Of a DNA stretch of 64,000 nt, positions 31,001-41,893 are shown one piece after another. The position numbers and the translations under genes were made by a program. This stretch comes from Morinoia aosen. Taxonomy: Eukaryota > Arthropoda > Malacostraca > Amphipoda > Talitridae. Positions within the stretch are counted from its first letter, which is position 1; each line of letters opens with the position of its first letter. The notes beneath the pieces are model-generated. The model had not been told where the DNA came from. It saw only the letters and a list, made by a program, of their open reading frames with translations, and searched no databases. The stretch is from NCBI GenBank assembly GCA_030386875.1, contig CM059576.1, positions 12,652,058 through 12,716,057 on the forward strand, given 5' to 3'.

Positions 31001-31944
31001 ACAAGACAAAAGTAAAGAGAAATTGGCGTCTACCACAACACAGCGGTATTGAATGTGCACGACCGAGTGCTCTGTCGATAGAAATTCTGGTTTGTTTTTC
31101 AACTTCAACTTTCAAATTGCTAAAAAAGAACGAGAATTCACTCAACATTTTGAGTTGAGTTGATCGCCAATCCCTGCTTACTTTAACTTTTCATTCCCAG
31201 CGTAAGAAATAGATAACTTATGTTTGTGTTGTCGATTGATATGTTTCATTTAATGGTTAATCAACTCGTTACCACTCCTACGTACGAAAAAATTATTTAA
31301 TTGTAAAGAATAGCGCGATGGGAACTGGAGTTCTGAAGAGCCGGCAAATTCCCTCAACGCTCAACGAGAACTGGAGGTACCGTCGGGAACGAAAGGGTTT
31401 ACGCCTGAAGACATTTCCGCTCGCTGAAACATTCAGTGAAAGAAAAAGTGTTAGAGCTCGGCAGAGCTAAAGGCTTGTGGCGGGCACCTGTTGAGGGACC
31501 GTCTTCTGATCAGCACAATAAAATACTTAACGCGTTTCCCGCGATTGGTTAAACTAAAGTTCAACGTTCAATTCCAACGTAAAGTCAGTTTTAGGGAGCA
31601 ATTTTGGAGGTAGCAAACATTAACTGGATCGTGCCTTCATTTAGCTTTATGGACTTATGAAAATTGAGTTTGTGATTGTTGGTCGTTTGGCATCATTATG
31701 AAAATGCCTTCAGTGACCACCGGTGGGTCCCTTCGCAGGAAACGCGTAAATACATAGTTCGGTTCGTATGGCAATCTAAACACCGTAATATAATAAATTT
31801 CACTCTGATGGCGTCCGTGAGGACCGCCTTTCAAAATTGCTTTAGCTTCCAACATATTTTTTCCACACCTGTAAAGATTTAGCTGCTTATTAAAACCAAC
31901 TCTATTTTACTGTTACCTTGCCAAAAAATTTCAATTTTAGGAGT
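31001..31944. other. Non-coding interior of foldback element
   Basis: No recognisable gene. Confidence 0.35.
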
Positions 31945-32430
31945 AACTAAACTACAAAATTTTTTGCTTGATATACTTTGATAATAGTTAGTTTCAGCAT
32001 CCTTACCGCTCCAAAGATGTTCAAAGAGAAAAAATATGAAGGCACTATTACGATTGGATTTAGAGGAACGTGGAATCGATCATGTATTCCCGCACATGAT
32101 CCCATGCGCACACAAACAGTATGTTTAGAAAGAAGTTCACAAAACATGATATAAGTTTGAGATAAAGTTAGAGGTGCTGGAAACCAGGAGAGCAGTGAAG
32201 CGAAAAAAGTCAATTACCTTACAAAAAGGGTATTTCAACAAAAAATACCTACCTAACTCTCAGCTCAGGACCACACATATTACCGCTGATAGTGCTAATT
32301 ATTATTCTTGCAGTGCTCCTGAGGATAACGTTAACAGGTCATCACGGGAAATCCTAACCGTACTAGGACAGTTAATTACTGACCGACAACGACGTGTAAA
32401 TGGGCGTTCATTAACCCCTTAAGGGATAAA
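31945..32430. mobile_element. Foldback-family copy 4 (left arm only)
   Basis: Runs from tccaaagatgttcaaagag through ttagaggaacgtggaatcg, gtgctggaaaccaggagag and caggaccacacatattaccg to gactgaccgacaacgacg, the same landmark order as copies 1 and 5. It lies inside the satellite-armed element. Confidence 0.6.
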
Positions 32431-33489
32431 TTCATTAGGGATATCATATTTATTTCAAACAAATTTCTTTCATGAAGTATACAACGTTGCAAACTGTAAA
32501 CCGAGCAAAAAAATTACTTCGGAGTCACAATAAACGAGTATGGTGCTAACAAATTTAGCTTTGCGCATAAACCCGAATACATTCTTCCAAGCGATAATAA
32601 TGGTATCACTGATTTCGACAGTTTATGATAAGAACGCATATGAATACATAATACGCAATTATGCATGACAAGTTTGTATTACAGTAAGAAAAAGATACTC
32701 GCGTTTGTTTAGAACGCCACTTTTCGCAGCACGGGACGACGCCCGGGCGTTCAAGGCAAATCTTGCATTGGTATCTTGCCTCTCTTCTTGTTTGCTTCCC
32801 AGTGTTGTCTCGTGTCCACGCACGCATGACGCACAATGCAGCCGTCAGGGCGAATATTTCCGTTTGTGCCCCAAAGTGCACAGCTGAGTGCGAGTGAAGA
32901 CGGCCGAGTGCGATGCTTCCATCTTTCAGATACAAATTTGCACGAACACACGAGGGCTTGGCGATGCTTATAGAGAAGACGGAAAGAGAGTTTGACACAG
33001 AGTGTGTCGGGAAGAGAAGGGGTGAAACGGAAAAGGATAGGTAGGAAAAAGATAGAGATGCGCTGTGCGCATATGATGCTAGTCTTGAGCACGAGGGCTA
33101 ACGCAAGTGGGACGGACACATGAGCGACGGACGGATATGTTCTAGTAAGCCTTAAAGAGGTTAGTGTCGCCCCTAAAAAATGAGGTGTTCATGTGATGAA
33201 CGCACTATAAAATAGATGAAATTCCTTTTTTTTCGTGGTGGCTGACGCATTCTTACTGCACTCTGGCCTGGCGTAATTTCACTTGTTTCAAGGGTAACTT
33301 GAAACTTTTCCTTAAATGTATGCAGCGAAATGCGATGTTTCCATCCCTCATTTGAAAATTTGGACGAACACACAAGACTCACAGCCACAGAACTACATGG
33401 GAATCAGGTTTATATGTACGTATTACACCGTGAGAGTTCACTCTGCACCCATCAAAAATTACGGTAAGTGATTTAGCAATACATACCTT
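32431..33489. other. Non-coding with a diverged direct repeat
   Basis: A phrase with gcgatgcttccatc...acgaacacac at about 32908-32956 recurs at 33330-33375. The gctgacgcattcttactgca block (33241-33260) recurs near 37652. No gene. Confidence 0.45.
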
Positions 33490-33696
33490 GTCACACAGGT
33501 CGGTTATGTGATAACACACGCCTTTTACTGCACTCTTGCATTATTTCCTCGTTACGAGGGTAACTATAAAAGCACAATTTTTCCTTCAATAGGACACGTA
33601 ATGGATTATCAGTTAGTTGGACGGGTAGTGACCGACCGTCAACGACGGTACGACCAAGCATTGATGTTGTCAAAAAGTTTGAGCGCTTTTGAGAAT

Positions 33697-34343
33697 CTTA
33701 CAACCGATGTCAAATCTTACAACTGATGTCAAAATCTTACGACTGATGTCAAATCTTACGACTGATGTCAAATCTTACAACTGATGTCAAATCTTACAAC
33801 TGATGTCAAATCTTACGACTGATGTCAAATCTTACGACTGATGTCAAATCTTACAACTGATGTCAAATCTTACAACTGATGTCAAATCTTACGACTGATG
33901 TCAAATCTTACGACTGATGTCAATTCTTACAACTGATGTCAAATCTTACGACTGATGTCAAATCTTACGACTGATGTCAATTCGTACAACTGATGTCAAA
34001 TCTTACGACTGATGTCAAATCTTACGACTGATGTCAAATCTTACGACTGATGTCAAATCTTACGACCGATGTCAAATCTTACGACTGATGTCAAATCTTA
34101 CGACTGATGTCAAATCTTACGACTGAAGTCAAATCTTACGACTGATGTCAAATCTTACGACTGATGTCAAATCTTACGACTGATGTCAAATCTTACGACT
34201 GATGTAAAATCTTACGACTGATGTCAAATCATACGACTGATGTCAAATCTTACGACTAATGTCAAATCTTACGACTGATGTCAAATCATACGACTGATGT
34301 CAAATCTTACGACTGATGTCAAATCTTACGACTGAAGTCAAAT
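33697..34343. repeat. 19-bp satellite (cttacgactgatgtcaaat), about 34 copies
   Basis: 647 bp of head-to-tail 19-bp units with few variants (aca for acg, gaa for gat). The inverse unit is present in about four copies at 30011-30083, so the array forms part of an inverted-repeat arm. Confidence 0.95.
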
Positions 34344-35480
34344 TTGGCGACTGCACACGGGTCAAGGTCCGTGTAAAAACCGAGTAAAAATTGACGCTGA
34401 TAAAATTTCGAGAAATTTGGTTCCCTCTTCACCGTTCTATTGATAAGGCAAAATTTTCAGTCGTTCCTTACATAATATATTTTTTAGTATATTAAAGTTT
34501 TTTAAAAAAACATTTGGAAGTAAATTTGTAAAATATGATAAGAAAATCCAAACTAACGAACGATGTGTGTTATATTCTCCTATTTTTCAAAATCTATTCA
34601 ATAAATACACATGTATTTGTGTAAGTAAACTTAATTTAACATCTAAGAGCGTATCTACAGAAGGGTGCTTTGTTCCAATCAATCAAGCCTGATACACACC
34701 ATCATTGGTTTTCAAATGCCTCATAACTAACACCAGGACGCCATGTTGGTTACCCCCGGTCAAGCCGGTACCCATTTCCGACACCTGGGTAGAGTAGGGA
34801 ATTGTGGCTGATTTTCCCCTTTTCCCAACGGGGAGAAATCACCGGGAACAGGTTGACCACAAAATCGTACGACGGATGACGCCAGAAGTTTCACTGCTCG
34901 AATATAAATCCTGTGTACGAAAGCCCTTGTGGCAAATGGTGCGTAGTTCTATAATCCTGGAGTAGGTTCGTGTTGTATGCCGTTAGGAACCTAAATACTG
35001 GAATACACCGCACGTTACTTATCTACTTATCAAATATTGAGCCAATATCCTTGCTAAATACTCAAGGAATTAAAAACCTTTGAATAGCGTTGATGATAGG
35101 ATGCCTGGGAGTCAGTGATCTTATTCGGGCCCACAATGAGTCCATTGTACTAGACTTAATTGAGAAACAGTCTAATGGATCACTTGTGGTAAGTAAATGG
35201 TCAAATGCAAATTTACACTTGCGGTTCCGAGTGAACTTCATTACCGGAAGCCAAGGCCGCTCCTGCGCCCGTCCCGCTGCCTCTGATCTTCGTCTCGCTC
35301 TGTCTTGCTTGACTCCGCGCCGTGCAGCATCTCCGACCGACGCTTCCCTCATTGACTAGCGAGCGGCCGTACTAGTGAAGCTTGTAGACTATAACACATA
35401 GGTGGCTTAGTCTAATCCATTTCCAGTGTGATAGTCCGATATAGCATGTTCTAAAATTTCACTTCAACAGTCATTCTGCC
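34344..35480. other. Non-coding
   Basis: No gene supported. About 34735-34960 is a compositionally distinct stretch (ttacccccggtcaagccggt) that may be the end of an unrecognised repeat. A GC-richer patch at 35230-35350 has overlapping ORFs on both strands without domains. Confidence 0.35.
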
Positions 35481-35565
35481 ATGAATAAAAGAGCAAAGAA
35501 AATCGCTTTAATAGAAATCATATTTCTTTAAAAAAAAACAACAATTCAATAAAAAGGAACGTTTC

Positions 35566-35590
35566 GACCAATTTTTGGTCATTTTCAACC
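35566..35590 (-). ncRNA. Degenerate hammerhead-ribozyme-like motif (left arm)
   Basis: The minus strand reads TTGAAAAT, then GACC, a loop, GGTC and GAAAC (the last ends at 35561). This has the stem II plus GAAA layout of a hammerhead, with the first core box changed from CTGAAGA to TTGAAAA. Probably inactive. Confidence 0.45.
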
Positions 35591-35702
35591 ATCTGAAAAA
35601 ATACAAAAACATCGCGTTATAACGAGTTCAATATACATACATCAGTGATATTATGACATTAAAATATGACATTGAAAAAGAATAAAGGAAAAAAGAGACA
35701 GA

Positions 35703-36432
35703 CTACACTAATTGCAGAGGGAAAGCCGATTGCGTATTGTTCAAGGTAGGTTTATCTTTTAAAATGAACAGCGATTCTAAAATGCGAAGGTTAATTGTAC
35801 CGGATGTAGAAGAAACTATTTTAAAATCGTCTAACCGAATTTGAAGGTCACAACTCTCTGCATGAGAGCGAACAGCAGATTGGTGAGGGGAAGAGAGTAA
35901 CTGTTTAGTTCGAAAACTCCTGCCGGCATGCTCAGCCACACGAATATCCAGGGCTCGAATGGTCGAACCCACGTATTCAGACGCACACCGTGCGCAACAA
36001 TATCTATAAATGACGGAGGAGAGCATGCCTTTAGGTAGTTTGTCCTTGTAATTGAAATGAGACCCTATTTTATATGCATTGACCAATACGATTTTGAAGT
36101 CGACATGTGAAAAGTATTTAGAAAGCAACAAGTAGAGATCTTTTTTGAGCTTTTCGGACTGCTTGCCAAAGAACGGAAATGAAAAATAAAATTGTTTCTT
36201 GCGAGCAGTAGGTAATGGTACGCGGGAATAAAATTTATGATTTAAAAAATTCTTGATACATGAAATTACTAGTCCTGAAGGGAAACCATTTTGACTAAAA
36301 AACAATTTCAAAAACTCAAATTCGCTATGAATGATATCAAATGAAGAGCAGACACTGTAGGCCCTAGAGAGTAATGTTTTGACACTGTTAATTTTAAATA
36401 TAAATGGACAGAAACTAAAGAAACTTATTCCT
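35703..36432 (-). pseudogene. Penelope-like element RT C-terminus and GIY-YIG endonuclease (longer copy)
   Basis: A frame open through the spacer and left arm. Residues from the spacer (PFIFKINSVKTLL, IKNFLNHKFYSR, KLKKDLYLLLSKYF) fit the region between RT and endonuclease. The endonuclease follows: VIYRYCCARCASEYVGSTIR, with paired Cys, the YVG of GIY-YIG, a conserved Arg in RALDIRVAEHAG, His in the EH, then HAESC. Ends ...SAFPLQLV at 35703. The RT catalytic core is absent: the copy is 5'-truncated. The ORF as read runs on into the right arm to 36479, where the extra residues are antisense of the other copy and not real. Confidence 0.75.
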
Positions 36433-36855
36433 ATTTCTAAATACTTTTCACATGTCGACTTCAAAATCGTATTGGTCAATGCATATAAAATAGGGTCTCA
36501 TTTCAATTACAAGGACAAACTACCTAAAGGCATGCTCTCCTCCGTCATTTATAGATATTGTTGCGCACGGTGTGCGTCTGAATACGTGGGTTCGACCATT
36601 CGAGCCCTGGATATTCGTGTGGCTGAGCATGCCGGCAGGAGTTTTCGAACTAAACAGTTACTCTCTTCCCCTCACCAATCTGCTGTTCGCTCTCATGCAG
36701 AGAGTTGTGACCTTCAAATTCGGTTAGACGATTTTAAAATAGTTTCTTCTACATCCGGTACAATTAACCTTCGCATTTTAGAATCGCTGTTCATTTTAAA
36801 AGATAAACCTACCTTGAACAATACGCAATCGGCTTTCCCTCTGCAATTAGTGTAG
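36433..36855 (+). pseudogene. Penelope-like GIY-YIG endonuclease (shorter copy)
   Basis: The plus-strand copy of the same C-terminal protein, from KYFSHVDFKIVLVNAYK to SAFPLQLV. The amino acid sequence appears identical to the minus copy over the shared length, so the pair formed recently, or by one integration event. It has the YVGSTIR and EHAG motifs but no RT. Confidence 0.75.
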
Positions 36856-36969
36856 TCTGTCTCTTTTTTCCTTTATTCTTTTTCAATGTCATATTTTAAT
36901 GTCATAATATCACTGATGTATGTATATTGAACTCGTTATAACGCGATGTTTTTGTATTTTTTCAGATGG

Positions 36970-36997
36970 TTGAAAATGACCAAAAATTGGTCGAAAC
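36970..36997 (+). ncRNA. Degenerate hammerhead-ribozyme-like motif (right arm)
   Basis: Mirror image of the left-arm motif: TTGAAAA, T, GACC, loop, GGTC (36989-36992), GAAAC (36993-36997). It faces outward, near the end of the element. Confidence 0.45.
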
Positions 36998-37077
36998 GTT
37001 CCTTTTTATTGAATTGTTGTTTTTTTTTAAAGAAATATGATTTCTATTAAAGCGATTTTCTTTGCTCTTTTATTCAT

Positions 37078-37639
37078 TGTTAGACTTTGCAAAAAGCAAA
37101 ACCTTTACTTATATTCATTCTATCATGCTTTAAATCGCGCAAAGTTTTACGCAGTTATTTTTTTATAACTTTCTATTCCACACAAATTTGGTAAGTGTAG
37201 TAAATAAACTCACACTGATGATCTACAAGTAAAACAGGTTTGCAGGGATAACAAATATACTTTGAGAGAACCATGATATAATTCATTCAGCACCGCAAGG
37301 GGAAATTTGCACCTGGTAAATTTAACGAAGATATTGACTCAATACTCGAGAAACATGTTTGTTGTATGCCTTATGCTGTTAGTCTCATATTTACATTCCT
37401 AACGTCATATTCACAAATGTACGCAAGGATTATGCATCAAGTGCATACCATTAGTTCGTGGACGCCACAGTAACTGTTGACTGGAATATTTGTTCGCTGT
37501 TGGTTTCGCGCGACATCGAGGATAATTTTTGCTCCAACGAAGTACATTTCCCTACTCACAATGGGCGTCGATATCGAAGGCCATGCACAACTGTCGAATT
37601 AAAAACGCTTCTATTAGTTAATTAATCTTGAGTCGATGT
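37078..37639. other. Non-coding
   Basis: No recognisable gene. Confidence 0.35.
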
Positions 37640-39200
37640 GTTGTTATTGTGACTGACGCAATCTTACTGCACTTCTGTGTTATAATACTTGTTTTAAGTG
37701 AAATTATGACAGCACAATTTTTCGTTTGTATAAATCTAAAGGATTAGAAGCCAGTTTCAGCCTTCTTTACCGCGACAAAACAATTCGAAGAGCGCGGGAT
37801 AAAAGCACTTTTCAGTTTGGTGTTAGGGGAACGTGGAATCAATGCACAAGGCGTGTTTCCGCGCAGGATCCCGTGCTTAGAGCAACAGTAAAGGGGTGTT
37901 TACACAAGGGGACATTTCGGCCGTGGGGCGCGACTCGTGTAGACGAGGCTCACCACTGAGGCTCATATTTGTGTGTGTGAGCCCGAAGTTCCCTATTCGC
38001 TCTGATCGAATTCGTGAGGCTCGACGCACGTGAGCCTCGCAGCTCAGTCCCCTGCCAGTGTGTAGTTAGCAGACATCTGGTGAAGTGTAGCCCTTTGCTC
38101 ATCGATTATGGCTGATATAACGCTGACACGAGAAACTACATTGCCTATAATTGAAATTTACTAAGCCCATCGATGCATTTGGCAGACCAAAAGCTGCGAA
38201 TATAAGGAGGCTGTTTTCCTTTATATTTGAATGAAAATAAACGAATATAGTATCATTTCACTCATGCAAATAAAAAAGAGATTACGTAGTTTATGATGCA
38301 GCAGCAATATTTAGAAAACCTCGTCGACTGCAACCCATCTTTCATAGCAGCTGGCGACACATTGACTGATTTTGAGCAGCGCGCGCTCCGTGGCACGCTC
38401 CATGTCTAGTCTAAACGCAGATGGCTCTTGTGAAGCTCCACACGAGGCGTCTACACGTGAGCCTGCAGCAAAATGAATACCAGTGTAAACAGGGCTTAAG
38501 TTGAGAAGGTTAGACAGAGACAGACGTGCTGGAAGACAGGACAGTAGAGAACCGAGAAAAGATGGTACATAAATATTTTAACAAAAATCTCCAACCTAAC
38601 TCTAAACTCGGGACCGCACATATTACCCCTGGGAGTGCTAATTCTTTTAGTGCTCCTGAGGGGACCGTAACAGTTCATCACGGGGAATCATAATCGTACT
38701 AGGACGGGTAATGACTGACCGTCAACGACGGTACCACCAAGCGTTGAAATTGTTGTAAAGTTGCAATGCTTGGTCGTACCGCCGTTGACGGTCAGTCATT
38801 ACCCGTGCTAGTACGGTTATGATTCCCCGTGATGAACAGTTAACGGTATCTTCAGGAGCACTTAAAAAATAAGCACTCCCAAGGGCAATATATGTGGTCC
38901 CGAGCGGAGAGTTAAGTAAGAGTTTTTTGTTGAATATAATGTTCGTTTGATAATAGACTTTTTTCGCTTCACTACTGTCGTGGTTTCCAGCACCTCTGAC
39001 TATCTTCTTTAACTTTTATATTGTTTCGTAAACTTTCTTCTCAACTTACTGTTTTTGTTCGCACGAGATCCTGTGCGGGAAACCACCTAATGCATAGATT
39101 CCACGTTCCTCTAACTCCAATCTTAATGGTTCTTTCACTTTTTTTCTCTTTGAACATCTTTGCTGTGGTAAGGGAGGCTCAAACTAACATTATCCAAGAT
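37640..39200. mobile_element. Foldback-family copy 5 (most complete), carrying a nested MITE
   Basis: Left arm from about 37740 (ccagtttcagccttctttac), interrupted by the MITE at 37892-38496, resumes at 38497 and runs to about 38755. The right arm continues from about 38765 to 39195 as its inverse (cttactgtttttgttcgc, gattccacgttcctctaac, aagggaggctcaaactaac). The centre 38605-38920 is an almost perfect palindrome. Non-coding. Confidence 0.7.
37892..38496. mobile_element. 605-bp Harbinger-like MITE
   Basis: Ends AGGGGTGTTTACAC and, inverted, AGCCCTGTTTACAC. Flanked by TAA on both sides (37889-37891 and 38497-38499). Removing it and one TAA restores the foldback-family sequence cagtaagttgag seen in sister copies. 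A 3-bp TAA duplication is typical of PIF/Harbinger elements. No coding capacity. Confidence 0.75.
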
Positions 39201-40180
39201 TGTGAAGCGATAATTTTATAGTTAAGTTGCTCTTCAAATTTAATTTTTTCTGCAAGTTAATATTAAAAATGAGTCGGTCTCAATAATAGATTCAAGTTTC
39301 ACGATTAAACAAAATTTTTATAAGTGGTTCTATCATTTATAACACGATCCTCGCGGACGCCAACTAACCGAAATGATATATATCACGTTGTTCACGTAGA
39401 AGTACAAACCGAAATATGTATTAAGAAGAAATGCAGCAAGGAAATGTAAGTTTTTGCAACCAGGTGGGTGTTTTGGGTGCATTACCTCAAAGCAGAGGTG
39501 GTCACAGATACTCCAAAAAGTATCTAGATACTAGATAGTTTTCCTTCATTTCTCTCTGTCTCACAACTTCATCGCACAACACACACCAAAAACCCGTATA
39601 ACATGAACATAAAAACGTAGAAAGAATTTATCCAATGATACATACACAAATATGTTTCTATTCAATTCGTTATGCATCTTCAGCAATAGTATAAATAATT
39701 AACCCAGGTAACATGCAAACTATATGGAAAAGCTAACTGCTAAGTTTAACATGATATTGGCAGCTTACCAACAATACATTATATAATATAGATATGAATG
39801 ATAAATTGACAATATTCAACTGTTCGGACACTTGGGTGGTGGAACGCTGAGCATTCAACTCTTTATATCGCGTTAAGATCTGATGTTAGAGCGATCTGAT
39901 CTGCCAAAACATTTACTGAATGAATTATTGTGGGGAATTTTCTATATCCCTCACAATCATTAAAGGAGAAGAAATACACAGGAATTTTATTTTCGTTCGT
40001 TATCTACTTTTAACTTTCAGGTTGCACAAGATTTAGAAATTCGAATAGAAATATTGTTGACAATATCCCGCCTGGGGTATGATTAATTACAACTCAGATT
40101 CAATAGACTGACAACCATGGCCACCGACAACTTAAACAGTCATTGACAGCGCCAGACGCGAAGGTAAAGTTTAGACATTT
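39201..40180. other. Non-coding with a hAT-like end
   Basis: At 39493-39540 the sequence cagaggtggtcacagatact, followed by ccaaaaagtatctagat, resembles hAT terminal repeats (cagaggtgggcaaagtact type). No partner end was located. The rest shows nothing. Confidence 0.35.
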
Positions 40181-40187
40181 AAAAACA

Positions 40188-40311
40188 ATCGCAACGGCGA
40201 CCTAACATTTAGATTAAGGGTGTCGCAACGGCGACTTCACATAGGTCACGTTTAAGGTGTCGCAACGGCGACTTTACGTATTTTAACTGGTAAGGGTGTC
40301 GCAACGACGAC
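40188..40311. repeat. Four spaced copies of a GTCGCaacgGCGAC hairpin
   Basis: Near-identical 14-base inverted repeats begin at about 40188, 40222, 40259 and 40298, spaced 34-39 bp, often within ggtgtcgcaacggcgactt. The spacers are unrelated AT-rich sequence. The first and last copies have one mismatch each. Confidence 0.75.
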
Positions 40312-41518
40312 TTTTTATCATTTTAATTATTAAGTATTACTCTTTTAAAAGGACAATTTGTCCGTTGAACAGGTTTTAAAAAAGGTTAAAAATATAAGTG
40401 CTGCTTCGTGTTCCGAGTTAGGTTGAGGACTAGGCCAGGAGCTCTGGCAGGCAAGTCGGCAGCGGACAGCTTCCGGCTGTATATTTAGTTATCAAACCCC
40501 GGCCACTCCGGAACTCAGATTCACCACTCGTCCAATCTCCCAACGTCAGCTGGAAAGTAAAGGCGGAATATAAAGAAACGGTCACCAATCGAGGGTCGCA
40601 AATGCATGAATATACTCAAGTTTAATTTAAGGATTAAGCGAAATTCGAGTTAAAAAAATAAGGAAAATTACCTAATTAGACACCATCGCCAAGCACAACC
40701 GCTGCTGCAGCACCGCAAGTTAGAAACGGATGAACTGCGTCAAAACGGTTCAGGATACTGGGGAAAAACAAAATTACATCAACCGTCAGAACTTGAAAAG
40801 AACCCCACCATAATTCGAAGTATATTCAATTTTTTCGCTTAAATCAGATAAATGGAGTATAAGCATGAACACACACCTGAGCTTATGGTGCAACTCAGTG
40901 TAGAAACTTTTAGCACAGAGGAAACATGAAGTTTGAGAGGAAGATAGTTAAGGAAGTACTCCAGAGTAAGTTGAGTTTTAAGGGTTGAAGGTTTAAGGTT
41001 TAAGGTTGAAGATATAGGTGAATATAAGTTTAAGTTGAAGGTAACCACATCAGAGTATGTCGACTCGTCAATTAGATGGTCCCTTCTATATGTTAAAGTT
41101 CAGACTAGCAGTCTGATTTGAGAGTTTGAGGTACTAAAGTACTTTAAGATGAGCAGCTATAATAAGCCACTCTAGCTGAAAACCTAACCACACACACGCT
41201 CACACATACACACTAATTGAGAAATAAAGATGAACAAAGGTAGCTGACGAAGAAGAGATGGAGAGAACGGAGAAGTTATGCCGGGAGGCCTCGACTCGCC
41301 CCTGCCATGTTTCACAGGATCCACCAACACTGGAAGCCTTAGAAGGCTCTAAGGTGACACGAAGAGGTCGCCAACGCAACACCAATGTAGCACAGTAGGT
41401 GTCGCCACCGAATCTCTAAGGAATCAAAAGGTATCTGCTGTTCTTGAGTCGGTCCAAGCTCCTTCTGCCCTTTCCTGGAAGCCTGAACATGACATTATAG
41501 TAAGTCTGAATACAACAT
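40312..41518. other. Non-coding
   Basis: No gene recognised. Part of it (about 40430-40610) is GC-richer with a TATA-like tatatttag and may be a solo LTR, but no partner or duplication was found. Confidence 0.3.
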
Positions 41519-41800
41519 TTAAGCTGAACACGTTTTACGTTTAATTTTGAAAATAAACAATTTAAATCTAAGAATTTTTCTAACAGGTCTGTGTGGAAAA
41601 GTGAATTTCTGTTTGAATGTATTTGCTTGACTAGCTACTAATGACTCATGTCGTTTGAAGAAATCAATGAACTTAGTGGCCTTAGTTGGAAGTTTTTGTT
41701 GTAAATGTATTTGTAGTTTCGATGGTTTCATACCTTCATTGGAGAGTATCTCTTGACAGATAACACACTTCGGGTACTCCACTCCAACGTTTTTTACCAC
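41519..41800 (-). pseudogene. hAT/ZBED5-like BED zinc finger fragment
   Basis: The minus frame reads GVEYPKCVICQEILSNEGMK and PSKLQIHLQQKLP...FIDFFKRH. This matches the N-terminal zinc finger of ZBED5/SCAND3-type hAT transposases (P.CVIC..VL.NE..KPSKL.RHL), with the expected Cys pair and first His; the second His is Lys here. The frame then becomes unrelated. Isolated dead fragment. Confidence 0.6.
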
Positions 41801-41893
41801 AAACGTAAACCCATATGCAATACGTGAGGAATTATACTCTGTAGTTTTAATTTTCTTTCTTATGTACCCAAACTACTTCTTTATTTTGTCTTG

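Larger units (their letters stand above)
30011..34343. mobile_element. Satellite-armed foldback element
   Basis: The left edge (30011-30083) has about four units of gtaagatttgacatcagtc; the right edge (33697-34343) has about 34 copies of the inverse unit. Inside these, 30085-30285 is the diverged inverse of about 33490-33696 (shared cgtcgttgacggtcagtcac, aaaattgtgctgttatag and gtgcagtaa motifs). So the arms are long inverted repeats partly built of tandem short units, the layout of Drosophila FB elements (established knowledge). The 3.2-kb middle holds a 30-bp array and another foldback-family arm but no convincing gene. Confidence 0.6.
35481..37077. mobile_element. Inverted pair of Penelope-like element 3' ends
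   Basis: Arms 35481-36126 and 36433-37077 are near-perfect inverted copies, separated by a 306-bp spacer that belongs to the longer, minus-strand copy. Each arm encodes a GIY-YIG endonuclease reading inside-out and ends with a hammerhead-like motif and an A-rich outer end. Inverted, 5'-truncated partner copies are a known feature of Penelope-like elements. Confidence 0.75.

Noticed and set aside
30320-31148. Long ORFs on both strands with decapeptide repeats
   Set aside because: By-product of the 17-copy 30-bp array; both strands are equally open and substitutions show no coding bias.
33697-34343. 19-bp array as a CRISPR
   Set aside because: Units are directly adjacent with no spacers, and the context is eukaryotic.
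40188-40311. Palindromic repeats with spacers as a CRISPR
   Set aside because: Only four 14-bp units, uneven spacing, a eukaryotic transposon-rich context, and no cas genes.
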